Source: JAXGPF01 sp964463985 (GTDB lineage Bacteria > Verrucomicrobiota > Kiritimatiellia > JAAZAB01). Taken from it: 64,000 bases of DNA. A program made the translations under genes and the position numbers. The notes below the pieces were generated by a model. That model was not told where the DNA came from. It made no database searches and saw only the letters and a list, made by a program, of their open reading frames with translations. Numbering within the stretch: position 1 is the stretch's first letter; every line of letters starts with the position of its first letter. Where the stretch lies: NCBI GenBank assembly GCA_964463985.1, contig CAYXEK010000006.1, forward strand, positions 1 to 64,000, in the 5' to 3' direction. Below are positions 1 to 7,834 of this stretch, in pieces.

Positions 1-170
1 AGGCACAAAGGTGCAAAGAGCCGGAGAAGCAACGTCTTGCATTCGATATTCTGCGGTTCATTATTCTGCGGTTCTGCTGTTTTCCAGATTTCTCTTTAGC
101 GATCTCTGCGATTTTTTGTGGTGAATTTTTCGTCTCCGCGATTTCCGCGGTGAATTTCCGCGTCCCCCTC
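1..170. repeat. Dispersed repeat family A, left edge of window
   Basis: Non-coding. It opens with tandem CACAAAG-type words (about 1-20). From about 90 to 170 it continues with alternating TTTGTGGTGAA and CTGCGATTT words. The same words recur at 1425-1535, 1690-1722, 1809-1850, 3448-3560, 3645-3668, 8157-8236, 52365-52425 and 53503-53530, so I treat them as one dispersed family (A). No gene is visible in 1-280; 171-280 is AT-rich and probably holds the promoter of the following gene. Confidence 0.6.
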
Positions 171-280
171 TGTCAGATAAAGTTTTGACTTCTCGTTGAT
201 TTTGCGCTAATAATTATGGGTTTTTCTGACCGATTTTGTAAACGGACTGAACAAATATAATTAACATGAGGATTGCCATT

Positions 281-922
281 ATGGCGACGCAAATCAAATC
301 AACACAAACCATCCTGTTCGCGGGCGACAGCATCACCGATTGCGGGCGGCGTGGAGATTTCTTTCCATTCGGCAACGGCTACGTCAGGATTTTCCGCGAT
401 TTGCTGGCCATCCGGGAGCCGGAAAAACAAGTTACAATCATCAACAAAGGTATCGGGGGCAATACAGTGGTGGATTTGTCGGCGCGCTGGACGGACGATG
501 TCCTGCGCATGCGCCCCGACTGGCTTTCCATATTGATTGGCATCAACGACTTGCACCGTTTTATACGCAAAACTGAAACATCGGTACCCCCGGAACTGTT
601 TGAGCAGAAATACCGGGAAATTCTCGAACGCGCCCGGAAGGCTCTGCCCAAGTGTAAAATAATCCTGATCGAGCCGTTTTATATCAGTTCCGAAAACTCC
701 GCCAACAGTCCCAGGCATGCCGTGCTGGAATTAATGCCAAAATACATTACCGTGGCGCATAAACTGAGCCGGCAATACAAAACCCGCCTGGTGCGCGCGC
801 ATCAGATGTTTCAGAAAATCATCCGGACACAGCCGGCGGATTTGCTCTGCCCGGAACCGGTCCATCCCAATGCCGTGGGCCATTTGGCTCTGGCCGAAGC
901 GGTTTACGGAGGGTTTTGCTGA
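281..922 (+). CDS. SGNH/GDSL-family hydrolase
   Basis: Predicted esterase/lipase-fold hydrolase of 213 residues. The block I motif FAGDSITD places the nucleophile at Ser17. Block II is around NKGIGGNT, block III is GIND with Asn89, and block V is PVHPNAVGH near the C-terminus. The usual DxxH of block V reads E-P-V-H, so Asp is replaced by Glu. An upstream ATG at 266 is possible, but TGAGGA lies 8 nt before the ATG at 281, so I prefer 281. There is no signal peptide, so it is probably cytoplasmic. It precedes a YhcH-like gene by 21 bp, and the pair probably share a transcript. The substrate is unknown; carbohydrate acetyl-esters are a reasonable guess. Confidence 0.85.
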   Translation: MATQIKSTQTILFAGDSITDCGRRGDFFPFGNGYVRIFRDLLAIREPEKQVTIINKGIGGNTVVDLSARWTDDVLRMRPDWLSILIGINDLHRFIRKTETSVPPELFEQKYREILERARKALPKCKIILIEPFYISSENSANSPRHAVLELMPKYITVAHKLSRQYKTRLVRAHQMFQKIIRTQPADLLCPEPVHPNAVGHLALAEAVYGGFC

Positions 923-943
923 TCGCTTCCGCCGAGAAATGCC

Positions 944-1405
944 ATGATCATTGATCAATTAAAGAATACGGGGTTTTACCAGGGATTAGGGCCGAGGATC
1001 GCCGCCGGCCTGAGGTTCCTGGCGGAAAATGATTGCCGCGCGCTGGCGCCTGGCCGGCATGCCATTGATGGCGACAGCATCTATGCCCTTGTCCAGGAAT
1101 ACCAAACCCGGCCGCGAGCCGCGGGCATCTGGGAAGCACACCGCCGCTACATTGATATTCAATTCGTGGCCGACGGCGCCGAAATCATGGGCTATGCGCC
1201 GGTATCCAACCTGGCCGTTCAACAAGCCTACGACATTGAAAATGATTTTGAACTTTTCGGCGGACCCGCTCCCGGCATAGGCGAGTTTTTCAGGGCGCCA
1301 ACCGGCGCATTTGCGATTTTCGCGCCGCCGGATGCGCATATGCCCGGGCTGGCGGACGGCGCGCCCGCCGCAGTACGCAAGGTCGTCGTGAAAGTTAACA
1401 TCTGA
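944..1405 (+). CDS. YhcH/YjgK/YiaL (DUF386) family protein
   Basis: A 153-residue protein matching the YhcH/YiaL family, cupin-like proteins often encoded in sialic-acid or sugar-acid catabolic clusters. Conserved features visible are WEAHRRYIDIQFVADGAE (about residues 64-81), the EFFRAPTGAFAIFAPPDAH stretch (about 113-131) and a C-terminal VRKVVVKV strand. The His and Glu residues in these blocks are the presumed metal ligands of the family. Length is normal. It follows the GDSL hydrolase closely, consistent with a small carbohydrate-processing unit. The exact substrate cannot be told from sequence. Confidence 0.88.
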   Translation: MIIDQLKNTGFYQGLGPRIAAGLRFLAENDCRALAPGRHAIDGDSIYALVQEYQTRPRAAGIWEAHRRYIDIQFVADGAEIMGYAPVSNLAVQQAYDIENDFELFGGPAPGIGEFFRAPTGAFAIFAPPDAHMPGLADGAPAAVRKVVVKVNI

Positions 1406-1424
1406 AGCGATTTGTTTGGGAATT

Positions 1425-1535
1425 CACCACAAAAGATCACAAAGAACACAAAAAAAAATAATAATAAGACGGAAGCGGAAATTGGCCACAAGAGGCACAA
1501 GGGGCACAAGAAGGAAAGGCACAAAGAAAAGAGAA
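1425..1535. repeat. Dispersed repeat family A copy
   Basis: Words such as CACCACAAAAGATCACAAAG, then a GGAAGCGGAAATTGGCCACA block, then AGGCACAAGGGGCACAAG. The GAAGCxGAAATTGGCCACAA block reappears at about 3486-3510 and, degenerate, at about 3545-3562, so the repeat unit is longer than the CACAA words alone. No convincing coding potential. Confidence 0.65.
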
Positions 1536-1566
1536 AGTTTAATGGAATTGAATGGGATGCCGCGCT

Positions 1567-1672
1567 GTCCGCTATGCGGACATGGATCGGCTGACACGCT
1601 GATACCCGAATTGATTCGCGTATCAGAGTGCCAGCCGATCCGTCAGCCGGCATTTGCCGGCCGGCGCGGCAA
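1567..1672. repeat. Cluster of three hairpins including a 58-nt near-perfect palindrome
   Basis: Three consecutive inverted repeats. At 1567-1581, GTCCGC-TAT-GCGGAC. At 1584-1641 two 29-nt arms (1584-1612 and 1613-1641) pair at 25 of 29 positions with no spacer. At about 1649-1664, GCCGGCA-TT-TGCCGGC. The cluster sits between two family A repeats (1425-1535 and 1690-1850) and overlaps no credible gene. It could be a REP/MITE-like element or a structured RNA. The strand is undetermined. Confidence 0.6.
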
Positions 1673-1689
1673 TTGTTCGTGATCTGAAA

Positions 1690-1850
1690 ATCTTGTGCAT
1701 CTTGTGCATTTTTGTGGCTAAACTCGCTGTGTTTTGAGTGTCGTTTTCAGTTGATAAATTTTATCTATGCGATGACAGTGAAATTGGTTCTGTGGCAAAA
1801 ACTATTTTTGTTCTTTGTGATCTTTGCGATCTTTTGTGGATAATTAATTC
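1690..1850. repeat. Dispersed repeat family A, two copies in opposite orientation
   Basis: Two segments, CTTGTGCATCTTGTGCATTT (about 1693-1712) and TTCTTTGTGATCTTTGCGAT (about 1811-1830), each ending in a TTTTGTGG word. They are the reverse complement of the copy at 1425-1535, so the hairpin cluster at 1567-1672 is flanked by inverted family A copies. The whole gap 1406-1870 otherwise looks non-coding. Confidence 0.55.
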
Positions 1851-1870
1851 CAGTAAAACAGGAGTAAACC

Positions 1871-2053
1871 ATGGACAACTGCAAAAATAAACACGAACAT
1901 CACGGACATCTCTGCGTGCTGGCCAGCGCCAAGCAATTCGCGGAAATCGAACAATTGGTCAACAAACCCCGTTTCATCTGCTTCAACTGCGGACGGGTGG
2001 CCCATGCGGAAAAAAATCTCTGCAATCCCATGCCGCTGAAAGAAAAATCATGA
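1871..2053 (+). CDS. Small Cys-rich putative zinc-binding protein
   Basis: A 60-residue protein with a strong ribosome-binding site: AGGAG about 6 nt before the ATG. Visible features are a His-rich N-terminus (KHEHHGH), Cys4, Cys15, a CFNC pair at 37/40 (RFICFNCGRVAHAEKNLCNP) and Cys51. This suggests a small zinc ribbon or treble-clef fold. I recognise no named family. It stands alone between repeat-rich spacers, 132 bp upstream of an M19-like dipeptidase gene. Function unknown; metal handling or a regulatory role would be guesses. Confidence 0.7.
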   Translation: MDNCKNKHEHHGHLCVLASAKQFAEIEQLVNKPRFICFNCGRVAHAEKNLCNPMPLKEKS

Positions 2054-2083
2054 GAGTCAATTTCAAAACTAACGTTTTGAAAG

Positions 2084-2118
2084 AATTCAGAACACAGGAG
2101 TCAGAATTCAGAATGATT
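2084..2118. repeat. Dispersed repeat family C copy (GAATTCAG type)
   Basis: Reads AACGTTTTGAAAGAATTCAG, then ACACAGGAGTCAGAATTCAG. The reverse complement of 11610-11680 carries the same series of words, including CGTTTTGAAAGAATTCAGAA, so this is a second copy in inverted orientation. Non-coding spacer between the Cys-rich small protein and the dipeptidase. Confidence 0.6.
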
Positions 2119-2185
2119 GCAAGCGACGTTAAATCAGCGTGTTACGTTGTCGTTACCGAACACTGAACACTTTTGAAAGAGACTC

Positions 2186-3478
2186 ATGCGCATGCCTGTC
2201 AAAATCACCGATCACAGCCGGCATCCGAATTCGGCTATCCGCATGGCCTGGCAGCGCGGCCTGGACGTTCTGAAACCGACGTCCGCGCAACTCCAGCATG
2301 GATTGGAACTGCACGCCTCGCTGTTGACCTGCGACAATTTCGGATTCCTGCCCAGCCTCTGGACAGAGGAATCCGCCCGCATCTGGAAGGAATTGCAGGA
2401 AGGCGAAGTGGGCGCCCGCGAGCATCATTTCCTTTCCAGCGTGGCCCGCACACTGGGCCCCACACGCGACCAGGCGGCCGCGCGCCAGTTTGTCGAGGCT
2501 CTCGATGCCACGGGCCTGCGATGCATGGTGCTGACTGTCGCCGAAGGCAAATCGCGCGAGGAAGACATCAAGCGCATGGCCGCATACCGGCAGGTGCTGC
2601 GCGTTTTCCGGCAACGGCTGGCCCAGGCCGGCAGCGCGGACGAAGTCCGCGAAGCCGTCCAGTCCAACCGCACTGCCATTATCTGGAGCGTTAATGGCCC
2701 GCCGATTGTCGGCAGTTTGCGGGATCCCGACGAGGAATTAGGCTGGATTGAACCCTGGTACAACCTGGGCGTGCGCCTGATGCACTTGACCTACAACCGG
2801 CGCAACTTCATCGGCGACGGCTGCGCGGAGACCGCCAATGCCGGCTTGAGCGAGTTAGGCCGGGAATTGATCAAAAAAATGAACCAGGTTGGCATCATCG
2901 TGGACGTGCCCCACAGCGGCGAACGCACCACCATTGAAGCCGCGCGCGCCTCCGGCAAGCCGGTCATGGCCAGCCATACCGGCGCCAAGGGAGTATTTGA
3001 CCACATGCGCTGCAAGAGCGATGCCGCGATCAAGGCCATCGCCGATACCGGCGGATTGCTCGGCGTTTACGTCCTGCCCAACATGCTGGGGCCGAACGCC
3101 ACGCTCAACACCATGCTGGATCACGTGGATTACATTGCCAGGCTGGCGGGAACGGAGCATGTGGCCATCGGCACAGACACCACTTATGCCGCGCCTTTCC
3201 CGCCGGGAATTGAACGGCGTAAAAACGCCCGGTTTGACGCGCGCTGGTGGGGCAACTGGAAACCAGACAACCATCCCCTGCCCGCTTCGGACGAGGCCTC
3301 CGCCGGCAGCCTGGCCTGGACTAATTGGCCCTTGTACACCGTCGGCCTGGTGGTGCGCGGCTACAGCGATGAAGACGCGGCCAGGATTCTGGGCGGCAAC
3401 CTGATGCGCGTCCTGGAAGCCAACTGCCCGGCGGAAACTATTAGCCACAAGATGCACAAGGGGCACAAAAAGGGATAG
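2186..3478 (+). CDS. Membrane dipeptidase-like protein (peptidase M19 family)
   Basis: A 430-residue M19 (renal dipeptidase)-type TIM-barrel protein. Recognisable blocks are LTYNRRNFIGDGCAET and ELGRELIKKMNQVGIIVDVP, followed by His-Ser (a metal-ligand His), then MASHTGAKGV (second His) and AIGTDTTY (the conserved Asp). The N-terminal HxD and the bridging Glu of classical M19 enzymes are not evident: the equivalent places read LLTCDNFGF and IIWSVNGPP. Activity may therefore differ from dipeptide hydrolysis. The last 10 residues (HKMHKGHKKG) are encoded by a family A repeat that overlaps the stop codon. An in-frame ATG at 2192 is an alternative start. Confidence 0.85.
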   Translation: MRMPVKITDHSRHPNSAIRMAWQRGLDVLKPTSAQLQHGLELHASLLTCDNFGFLPSLWTEESARIWKELQEGEVGAREHHFLSSVARTLGPTRDQAAARQFVEALDATGLRCMVLTVAEGKSREEDIKRMAAYRQVLRVFRQRLAQAGSADEVREAVQSNRTAIIWSVNGPPIVGSLRDPDEELGWIEPWYNLGVRLMHLTYNRRNFIGDGCAETANAGLSELGRELIKKMNQVGIIVDVPHSGERTTIEAARASGKPVMASHTGAKGVFDHMRCKSDAAIKAIADTGGLLGVYVLPNMLGPNATLNTMLDHVDYIARLAGTEHVAIGTDTTYAAPFPPGIERRKNARFDARWWGNWKPDNHPLPASDEASAGSLAWTNWPLYTVGLVVRGYSDEDAARILGGNLMRVLEANCPAETISHKMHKGHKKG

Positions 3479-3668
3479 GTTTAAGGCAGAAGCAGAAATT
3501 GGCCACAAAAAGCACAAGATGCACATAGGGGAATAGGTTAAGGCAGAACCAGAAATTAGCCACTTGGTAAAATAGTTTTAGGGCCGAAACAGACGCAGTT
3601 AAATTCCGGGTTAGCACAATCTCGGTTTTTATAATCCTCGCTTGTGCTTTTTGTGCTTTTTGTGGTTA
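3448..3668. repeat. Dispersed repeat family A, partly tandem
   Basis: Begins inside the last codons of the dipeptidase gene (CACAAGATGCACAAGGGGCA). It then shows two tandem units containing GGCAGAAxCAGAAATT followed by GGCCACAA or AGCCACTT (about 3484-3562). At 3645-3668 the complementary form GCTTGTGCTTTTTGTGCTTT occurs. The gap 3479-3714 holds no gene. The promoter of the downstream protease must lie in or beside the repeat. Confidence 0.65.
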
Positions 3669-3714
3669 ATGCGATTGCAGTATTGATTGGTAATTCATGA
3701 GGAGGATGGCGTAA

Positions 3715-5028
3715 ATGTCCTTTCGTAAAATAGGCAGACGCGGTTTATGGGTGATCCTGGCGGCGCTGCTGGGCTGGAACCTGATGGTGGGAGCCAAGCT
3801 GGCCGCCCAGGCGGATAAAACCAACGACACCTCCAGCGTGGCTTTTGAAAAAATGCAGTTGCTGGCGGAAGTAATGCTGCAAATCCGCCAGAGTTACGTG
3901 GACGAAGATAAAACCGGATACCAGGACCTGATGTATGGCGCCTTGCGGGGCATGCTGCAATCGCTCGATCCCCATAGCCAGTTCATGGACCCGGACATGT
4001 TTAACGACATGAAAAGCGACACCGCCGGCGAATTCGGCGGCGTGGGGATTGTCATCGGCCATCGCGACGGCGTGCTGACGGTCATCGCGCCCATGGAAGA
4101 CACCCCGGCTTTCCGCGCCGGCATCCTGCATGGCGACAAAATCGTTGAAATTGACGGCGAATCCACCGAAGCTCTTTCGCTGCAGGATGCCGTTAAACGC
4201 ATGCGGGGCGAGCCGGGCACCAAGGTGAAATTGAAGATTCTGCGCGTGAATCCGCAGGAAATCAAGGAGGTTGAAATCATCCGGGCGGTGATCAAGGTGG
4301 ATAGCGTCAAAGACGCCCGCATGCTGGAAGACGGCATCGGGTATGTGCGCATCACCCAGTTCAACGAGCCGACGGCCGACGCCCTGCAGGCTGCCATGGA
4401 ATCCCTGCTCAAACAGCAATTGCGCGCGCTGGTGCTGGACTTGCGCAACAATCCCGGCGGCCTGTTGAGCGCCGCGGTGGAAGTCAGCCAGAAATTCCTC
4501 GAGAGCGGCGCCAAAATCGTCACCACCCGCGGGCGGCATCCTTCCACCTCGCAAACGCAATACGCCGCGCGTGGACGCCATCATTACCTGGATTTCCCCA
4601 TGGTGATCCTGGTGAACGGCGGCAGCGCCAGCGCTTCCGAAATCGTGGCGGGCGCCCTCCAGGATGCCCGGCGCGCCGTGCTGGTGGGCGAACGCACTTT
4701 CGGCAAAGGCTCGGTGCAAAGCGTGCTGCCGATGGCCGACGGTTCAGCCATCCGTTTGACGACGGCGAAGTACTATACGCCCAATGAACGCATGATTCAT
4801 GAAAAAGGCATTGACCCTGATATTACCGTCCCCATGTCCGTCGAAGATTGGTTCAAGGTTCTCGCCCAACGCTCGCGCGAGGAATACGGCGACGACCAGC
4901 CGGCGGAACCGCCGGTTCCGGAAACGCCGGAAACCGAGCCGGTTACAGACGTGCAACTTGAGCGCGCCGTGGATGTCCTGAAGGGGATACTGCTGTTTAA
5001 TGCCTCCGCCAAAATTGCCGGGAATTAA
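3715..5028 (+). CDS. S41 family C-terminal processing peptidase (CtpA/Prc type)
   Basis: A 437-residue periplasmic serine protease that degrades or trims proteins from their C-termini. The N-terminal hydrophobic segment (about 10-30, ending near KLAAQA) is a signal peptide or anchor. A PDZ domain lies at about 90-185 (EFGGVGIVIG, DKIVEIDGES, MRGEPGTKVKL). The S41 core follows, with LDLRNNPGG, a Ser cluster in GGSASASEI (Ser304/306/308) and the catalytic Lys331 in TFGKGSVQ. The C-terminal tail is Pro/Glu rich. The start is fixed by GAGGAGG 10 nt upstream. Length fits the family. tsaD follows immediately, and may be translationally coupled. Confidence 0.95.
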   Translation: MSFRKIGRRGLWVILAALLGWNLMVGAKLAAQADKTNDTSSVAFEKMQLLAEVMLQIRQSYVDEDKTGYQDLMYGALRGMLQSLDPHSQFMDPDMFNDMKSDTAGEFGGVGIVIGHRDGVLTVIAPMEDTPAFRAGILHGDKIVEIDGESTEALSLQDAVKRMRGEPGTKVKLKILRVNPQEIKEVEIIRAVIKVDSVKDARMLEDGIGYVRITQFNEPTADALQAAMESLLKQQLRALVLDLRNNPGGLLSAAVEVSQKFLESGAKIVTTRGRHPSTSQTQYAARGRHHYLDFPMVILVNGGSASASEIVAGALQDARRAVLVGERTFGKGSVQSVLPMADGSAIRLTTAKYYTPNERMIHEKGIDPDITVPMSVEDWFKVLAQRSREEYGDDQPAEPPVPETPETEPVTDVQLERAVDVLKGILLFNASAKIAGN

Positions 5029-5049
5029 GTGCTCGCCAGTGACGCCATG

Positions 5050-6075
5050 ATGTATAATGTACTTGGTATTGAAACTTCCTGCGATGAAACCGCCGCGGCC
5101 CTGGCGGCCGATGAACGCCTGATCCGCGCCGGCGTAGTGGCCAGCCAGGCGCCTTTACACGCGCCTTACGGAGGAGTTGTGCCGGAGATAGCGGCCCGCC
5201 AGCATGTGGAACAACTGCCGGAAGTGATCGCCCGGACCATGGAACAAGCCGGCGCCGATTGGAATGAATTGCAGGCGATCGCCGTCACTTACGGCCCGGG
5301 ATTGGCCACGTCCCTGCTGACTGGCATCGCCGCCGCCAAGGGCCTGGCTTTGCGTCTGCGCCTGCCTTTAATCGGCATCAACCACCTCGAGGCGCATCTC
5401 TACTCCGTCTTCCTGGCGCCGGACGCGCCGACCTGGCCCGCCGCGCTGCCCATGACGGCCCTGCTGGTTTCAGGGGGCCATACCTGCCTGCTCCGCGTTT
5501 CGGGGCCCGGCGATTACCGGCTCATCGGCTCCACCCTGGACGACGCCGCCGGCGAAGCTTTTGACAAGGGCGCGCAATTGCTGGGCCTGGGATATCCCGG
5601 CGGCCCGGCCATGGAACGCGCCGCCGTCGGCGGCCGGCCGGATGCCATCAAATTCCCGCGCGGCATCGCCCGCCAGAAAAACAGCCTGAACTTCAGTTTC
5701 AGCGGCTTGAAAACCGCCCTGCGGTATTACCTGGAAAAAATCCCACACCCGATACCGCCCCCGCTGCTGGCGGATATCGCCGCCAGTTACCAGGAGGCCA
5801 TCGTGGATGCCCTGGCCGTCCAGACCTTGCGCGCCGCCGGCCGCGAGCGCACCCCCACCCTGGCCGCAGCCGGGGGCGTCTCGCTGAATGCCCGCCTGCG
5901 CGCCCGGCTGCGGGAGGACGCCGCGGCGCAATCATTGCGGCTGCTGCTGGCGCCGCCCGGTTACTGCGGCGACAATGCCGCGATGGTGGCCGCCCTGGCC
6001 GCCGCGGGGCGCGGGCTCAGCAGTCCGGCTGCCTGGGACCTGGACGCCTGCCCCAACTTGCGCATCGGCGTCTAA
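5050..6075 (+). CDS. tsaD: tRNA N6-threonylcarbamoyladenosine transferase TsaD
   Basis: Catalyses the last step of t6A37 formation in ANN-decoding tRNAs, with TsaB, TsaC and TsaE. The protein is 341 residues from the ATG at 5050; ATG 5047 and GTG 5029 are alternative starts, but MYNVLGIETSCDET is the usual family N-terminus. The metal-binding HxxxH is in INHLEAHLYS. Other conserved blocks are ALLVSGGHT, DDAAGEAFDKGA and NFSFSGLKTA. It is encoded directly after the S41 protease. Its stop codon overlaps that of the convergent fmdB-like gene by two bases. Confidence 0.97.
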   Translation: MYNVLGIETSCDETAAALAADERLIRAGVVASQAPLHAPYGGVVPEIAARQHVEQLPEVIARTMEQAGADWNELQAIAVTYGPGLATSLLTGIAAAKGLALRLRLPLIGINHLEAHLYSVFLAPDAPTWPAALPMTALLVSGGHTCLLRVSGPGDYRLIGSTLDDAAGEAFDKGAQLLGLGYPGGPAMERAAVGGRPDAIKFPRGIARQKNSLNFSFSGLKTALRYYLEKIPHPIPPPLLADIAASYQEAIVDALAVQTLRAAGRERTPTLAAAGGVSLNARLRARLREDAAAQSLRLLLAPPGYCGDNAAMVAALAAAGRGLSSPAAWDLDACPNLRIGV

Positions 6076-6323
6076 TATTGCCGTTCGTATTCGCCGCGCC
6101 CCAGTTTTTTCAGCTTGTGAAATCCCGCCTGCCGGGCGCGATCGTCCAATCCGCTCCGGGAACCGCCGACATTGGGCGCGGAAATCTGACGGGTAACCGC
6201 CGCGCCGCAGCGCGGACATTTTTGCAAAGCAGGAGCGTTCAGCGGCTCCAGCCTCTCGAATCCGTTGCGGCAGTATGCGCAGCCCGCGGCCTCGTCACTC
6301 GCCATGTATTCACGGATTGGCAT
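6072..6323 (-). CDS. FmdB-type zinc ribbon protein
   Basis: An 83-residue protein of the FmdB/CxxC_CXXC putative regulatory family. It starts MPIREY, the usual family opening (normally MPIYEY). Two CxxC pairs are visible, CAYC and, after LNAPALQK, CPRC, forming a single zinc ribbon. The C-terminal tail is basic (KLKKLGRGEYERQY). I start at 6323; an ATG at 6329 would add two residues and overlap the proS stop as TGATG. Either way it is translationally coupled to proS. Its exact role is not established for the family. Confidence 0.85.
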   Translation of the reverse strand: MPIREYMASDEAAGCAYCRNGFERLEPLNAPALQKCPRCGAAVTRQISAPNVGGSRSGLDDRARQAGFHKLKKLGRGEYERQY

Positions 6324-6328
6324 ATGCA

Positions 6329-7834
6329 TCAATACGCCCGCGCAAAGACCACCCGCCGCGGGCTGGCGGCGCCGGTGAAGGGACAGACCCCCGGTTCTTC
6401 CGGACCATCCAACGGGATGCAGCGCACCGTCACGGCGAGTTCTTCGCGCAACTTCTGTTCCACCGCCCCATCGCCGGCCCAATGCGCCAGGACGAACCCG
6501 GATACCTGTTCCTGGCTGCCCTTGAAGCAGTCGTAAAATTCATCGCGGCTGTTTACCTGGCGCGTATGCGCGGCGCGGAAGTCGCGCGCGCGCTGCAACA
6601 TGCCGGCCTGGATTTCATCCAGGATGCCCGGGGCGGCGGCCGCTATTTCCGCGCGCGGTACGGCGCGGCGTTCGCGGGCATCGCGGTCGCGCCGGGTAAG
6701 CGACACCGCGCCGGCGGCAATGTCGCGCGGCCCGATTTCCAGGCGCAGCGGCACTCCCCGCTTGATCCAACTCCAGGTCTTCTCGCCGCCGCGCATGTCG
6801 CGGGCGTCAATTTCCACTGCCAGCGGCCGGCCGCCATAACGCACCTGCCCCAATTCGGCGGCCAGATTGCCGCAGTACTCCAGCACCTGCGCCCGGGTGT
6901 CGTCCTTGTGGATCACCGGCAGAATCACGATTTGCGCCGGCGCCAGACGCGGCGGCAGCATCAGCCCGTTATCGTCGCCATGGGTCATGATCAACCCGCC
7001 GACCAGGCGGGTGGACACCCCCCAGGAAGTCGTCCAGGCGTATTTTTCCGCGCCATCCTGGTCCAGGAACTTGATGCCGGAGGCCCGCGCGAAATTCTGC
7101 CCGAGGAAATGCGAAGTGCCCGCCTGCAAAGCCTTTCCATCCTGCATCATCGCCTCGATGGCATAAGTTTCCACGGCGCCGGGGAATCGCTCCGCATCCG
7201 TCTTGCGGCCGGGGATGACCGGCATGGCCATGTACTGCTCGGCGAAGTCGGAATAAACCCGCAGCATCCGGGCAGTTTCCTCGCGGGCTTCCGCCTCGCC
7301 GGCATGGGCGGTATGTCCTTCCTGCCACAGGAATTCCGTGGTGCGCAGGAAAATCCGCGTGCGCATTTCCCAGCGCACGATATTGGCCCACTGGTTCAAC
7401 AGCAGCGGCAAGTCGCGGTAGGACTGCACCCACTTGGCGTACATCGCCCCGATAATGGTTTCGGAGGTCGGCCGCACCACCAAAGGCTCCTCCAACTCGC
7501 CGGCCGGAACCAACCGGCCATCCGGCCCCGCCTGCAAACGATGATGGGTGACCACCGCGCATTCCTTGGCAAATCCTTCCACATGTTCGGCTTCTTTCTG
7601 GATGAAACTCAGCGGAATAAACAAAGGGAAATAAGCGTTGCGGTGTCCCGTGGCCTTGAACATCTCATCCAGGACGCGCTGCATGTTTTCCCAGATGCCA
7701 TAACCCCAAGGCTTGATGACCATGCACCCGCGCACCGGGGACAATTCCGCCAGGTCGGCAGCCCGGATCACCTGCTGATACCATTCCGGGTAATTCTGAG
7801 CGCGCGTCGGTTCGATTGCGTTGCGTTCGGCCAT
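6329..7834 (-). CDS. proS: Prolyl-tRNA synthetase, archaeal/eukaryal (type 3) form
   Basis: Charges tRNA-Pro with proline. The 501-residue length lacks the roughly 180-residue editing insertion of the common bacterial ProRS. Class II motifs are present: motif 2 region VRWEMRTRIFLRTTEFLWQE with an EGHTAHA loop, and motif 3 around WGVSTRLVGGLIMTHGDDNG. An anticodon-binding domain follows. The C-terminal domain carries Cys residues (VRCIPL, GVCPFTG) and the protein ends in Tyr (VFARAY), typical of the archaeal/eukaryal/ProS type 3 group. The start has AAAGGAA 7 nt upstream. First gene of a two-gene unit with the fmdB-like gene. Confidence 0.96.
   Translation of the reverse strand: MAERNAIEPTRAQNYPEWYQQVIRAADLAELSPVRGCMVIKPWGYGIWENMQRVLDEMFKATGHRNAYFPLFIPLSFIQKEAEHVEGFAKECAVVTHHRLQAGPDGRLVPAGELEEPLVVRPTSETIIGAMYAKWVQSYRDLPLLLNQWANIVRWEMRTRIFLRTTEFLWQEGHTAHAGEAEAREETARMLRVYSDFAEQYMAMPVIPGRKTDAERFPGAVETYAIEAMMQDGKALQAGTSHFLGQNFARASGIKFLDQDGAEKYAWTTSWGVSTRLVGGLIMTHGDDNGLMLPPRLAPAQIVILPVIHKDDTRAQVLEYCGNLAAELGQVRYGGRPLAVEIDARDMRGGEKTWSWIKRGVPLRLEIGPRDIAAGAVSLTRRDRDARERRAVPRAEIAAAAPGILDEIQAGMLQRARDFRAAHTRQVNSRDEFYDCFKGSQEQVSGFVLAHWAGDGAVEQKLREELAVTVRCIPLDGPEEPGVCPFTGAASPRRVVFARAY

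Noticed and set aside
1416..1682. Small Cys-containing + strand open frame (88 codons)
   Set aside because: It runs through repeat family A and the hairpin cluster. The basic N-terminal half is repeat translation and there is no supporting ribosome-binding site.
6329..6482. Longer N-terminal extension of the FmdB-like protein
   Set aside because: The extension overlaps proS completely and is Arg/Gly-rich without homology. The family starts at MPIxEY, i.e. 6323.
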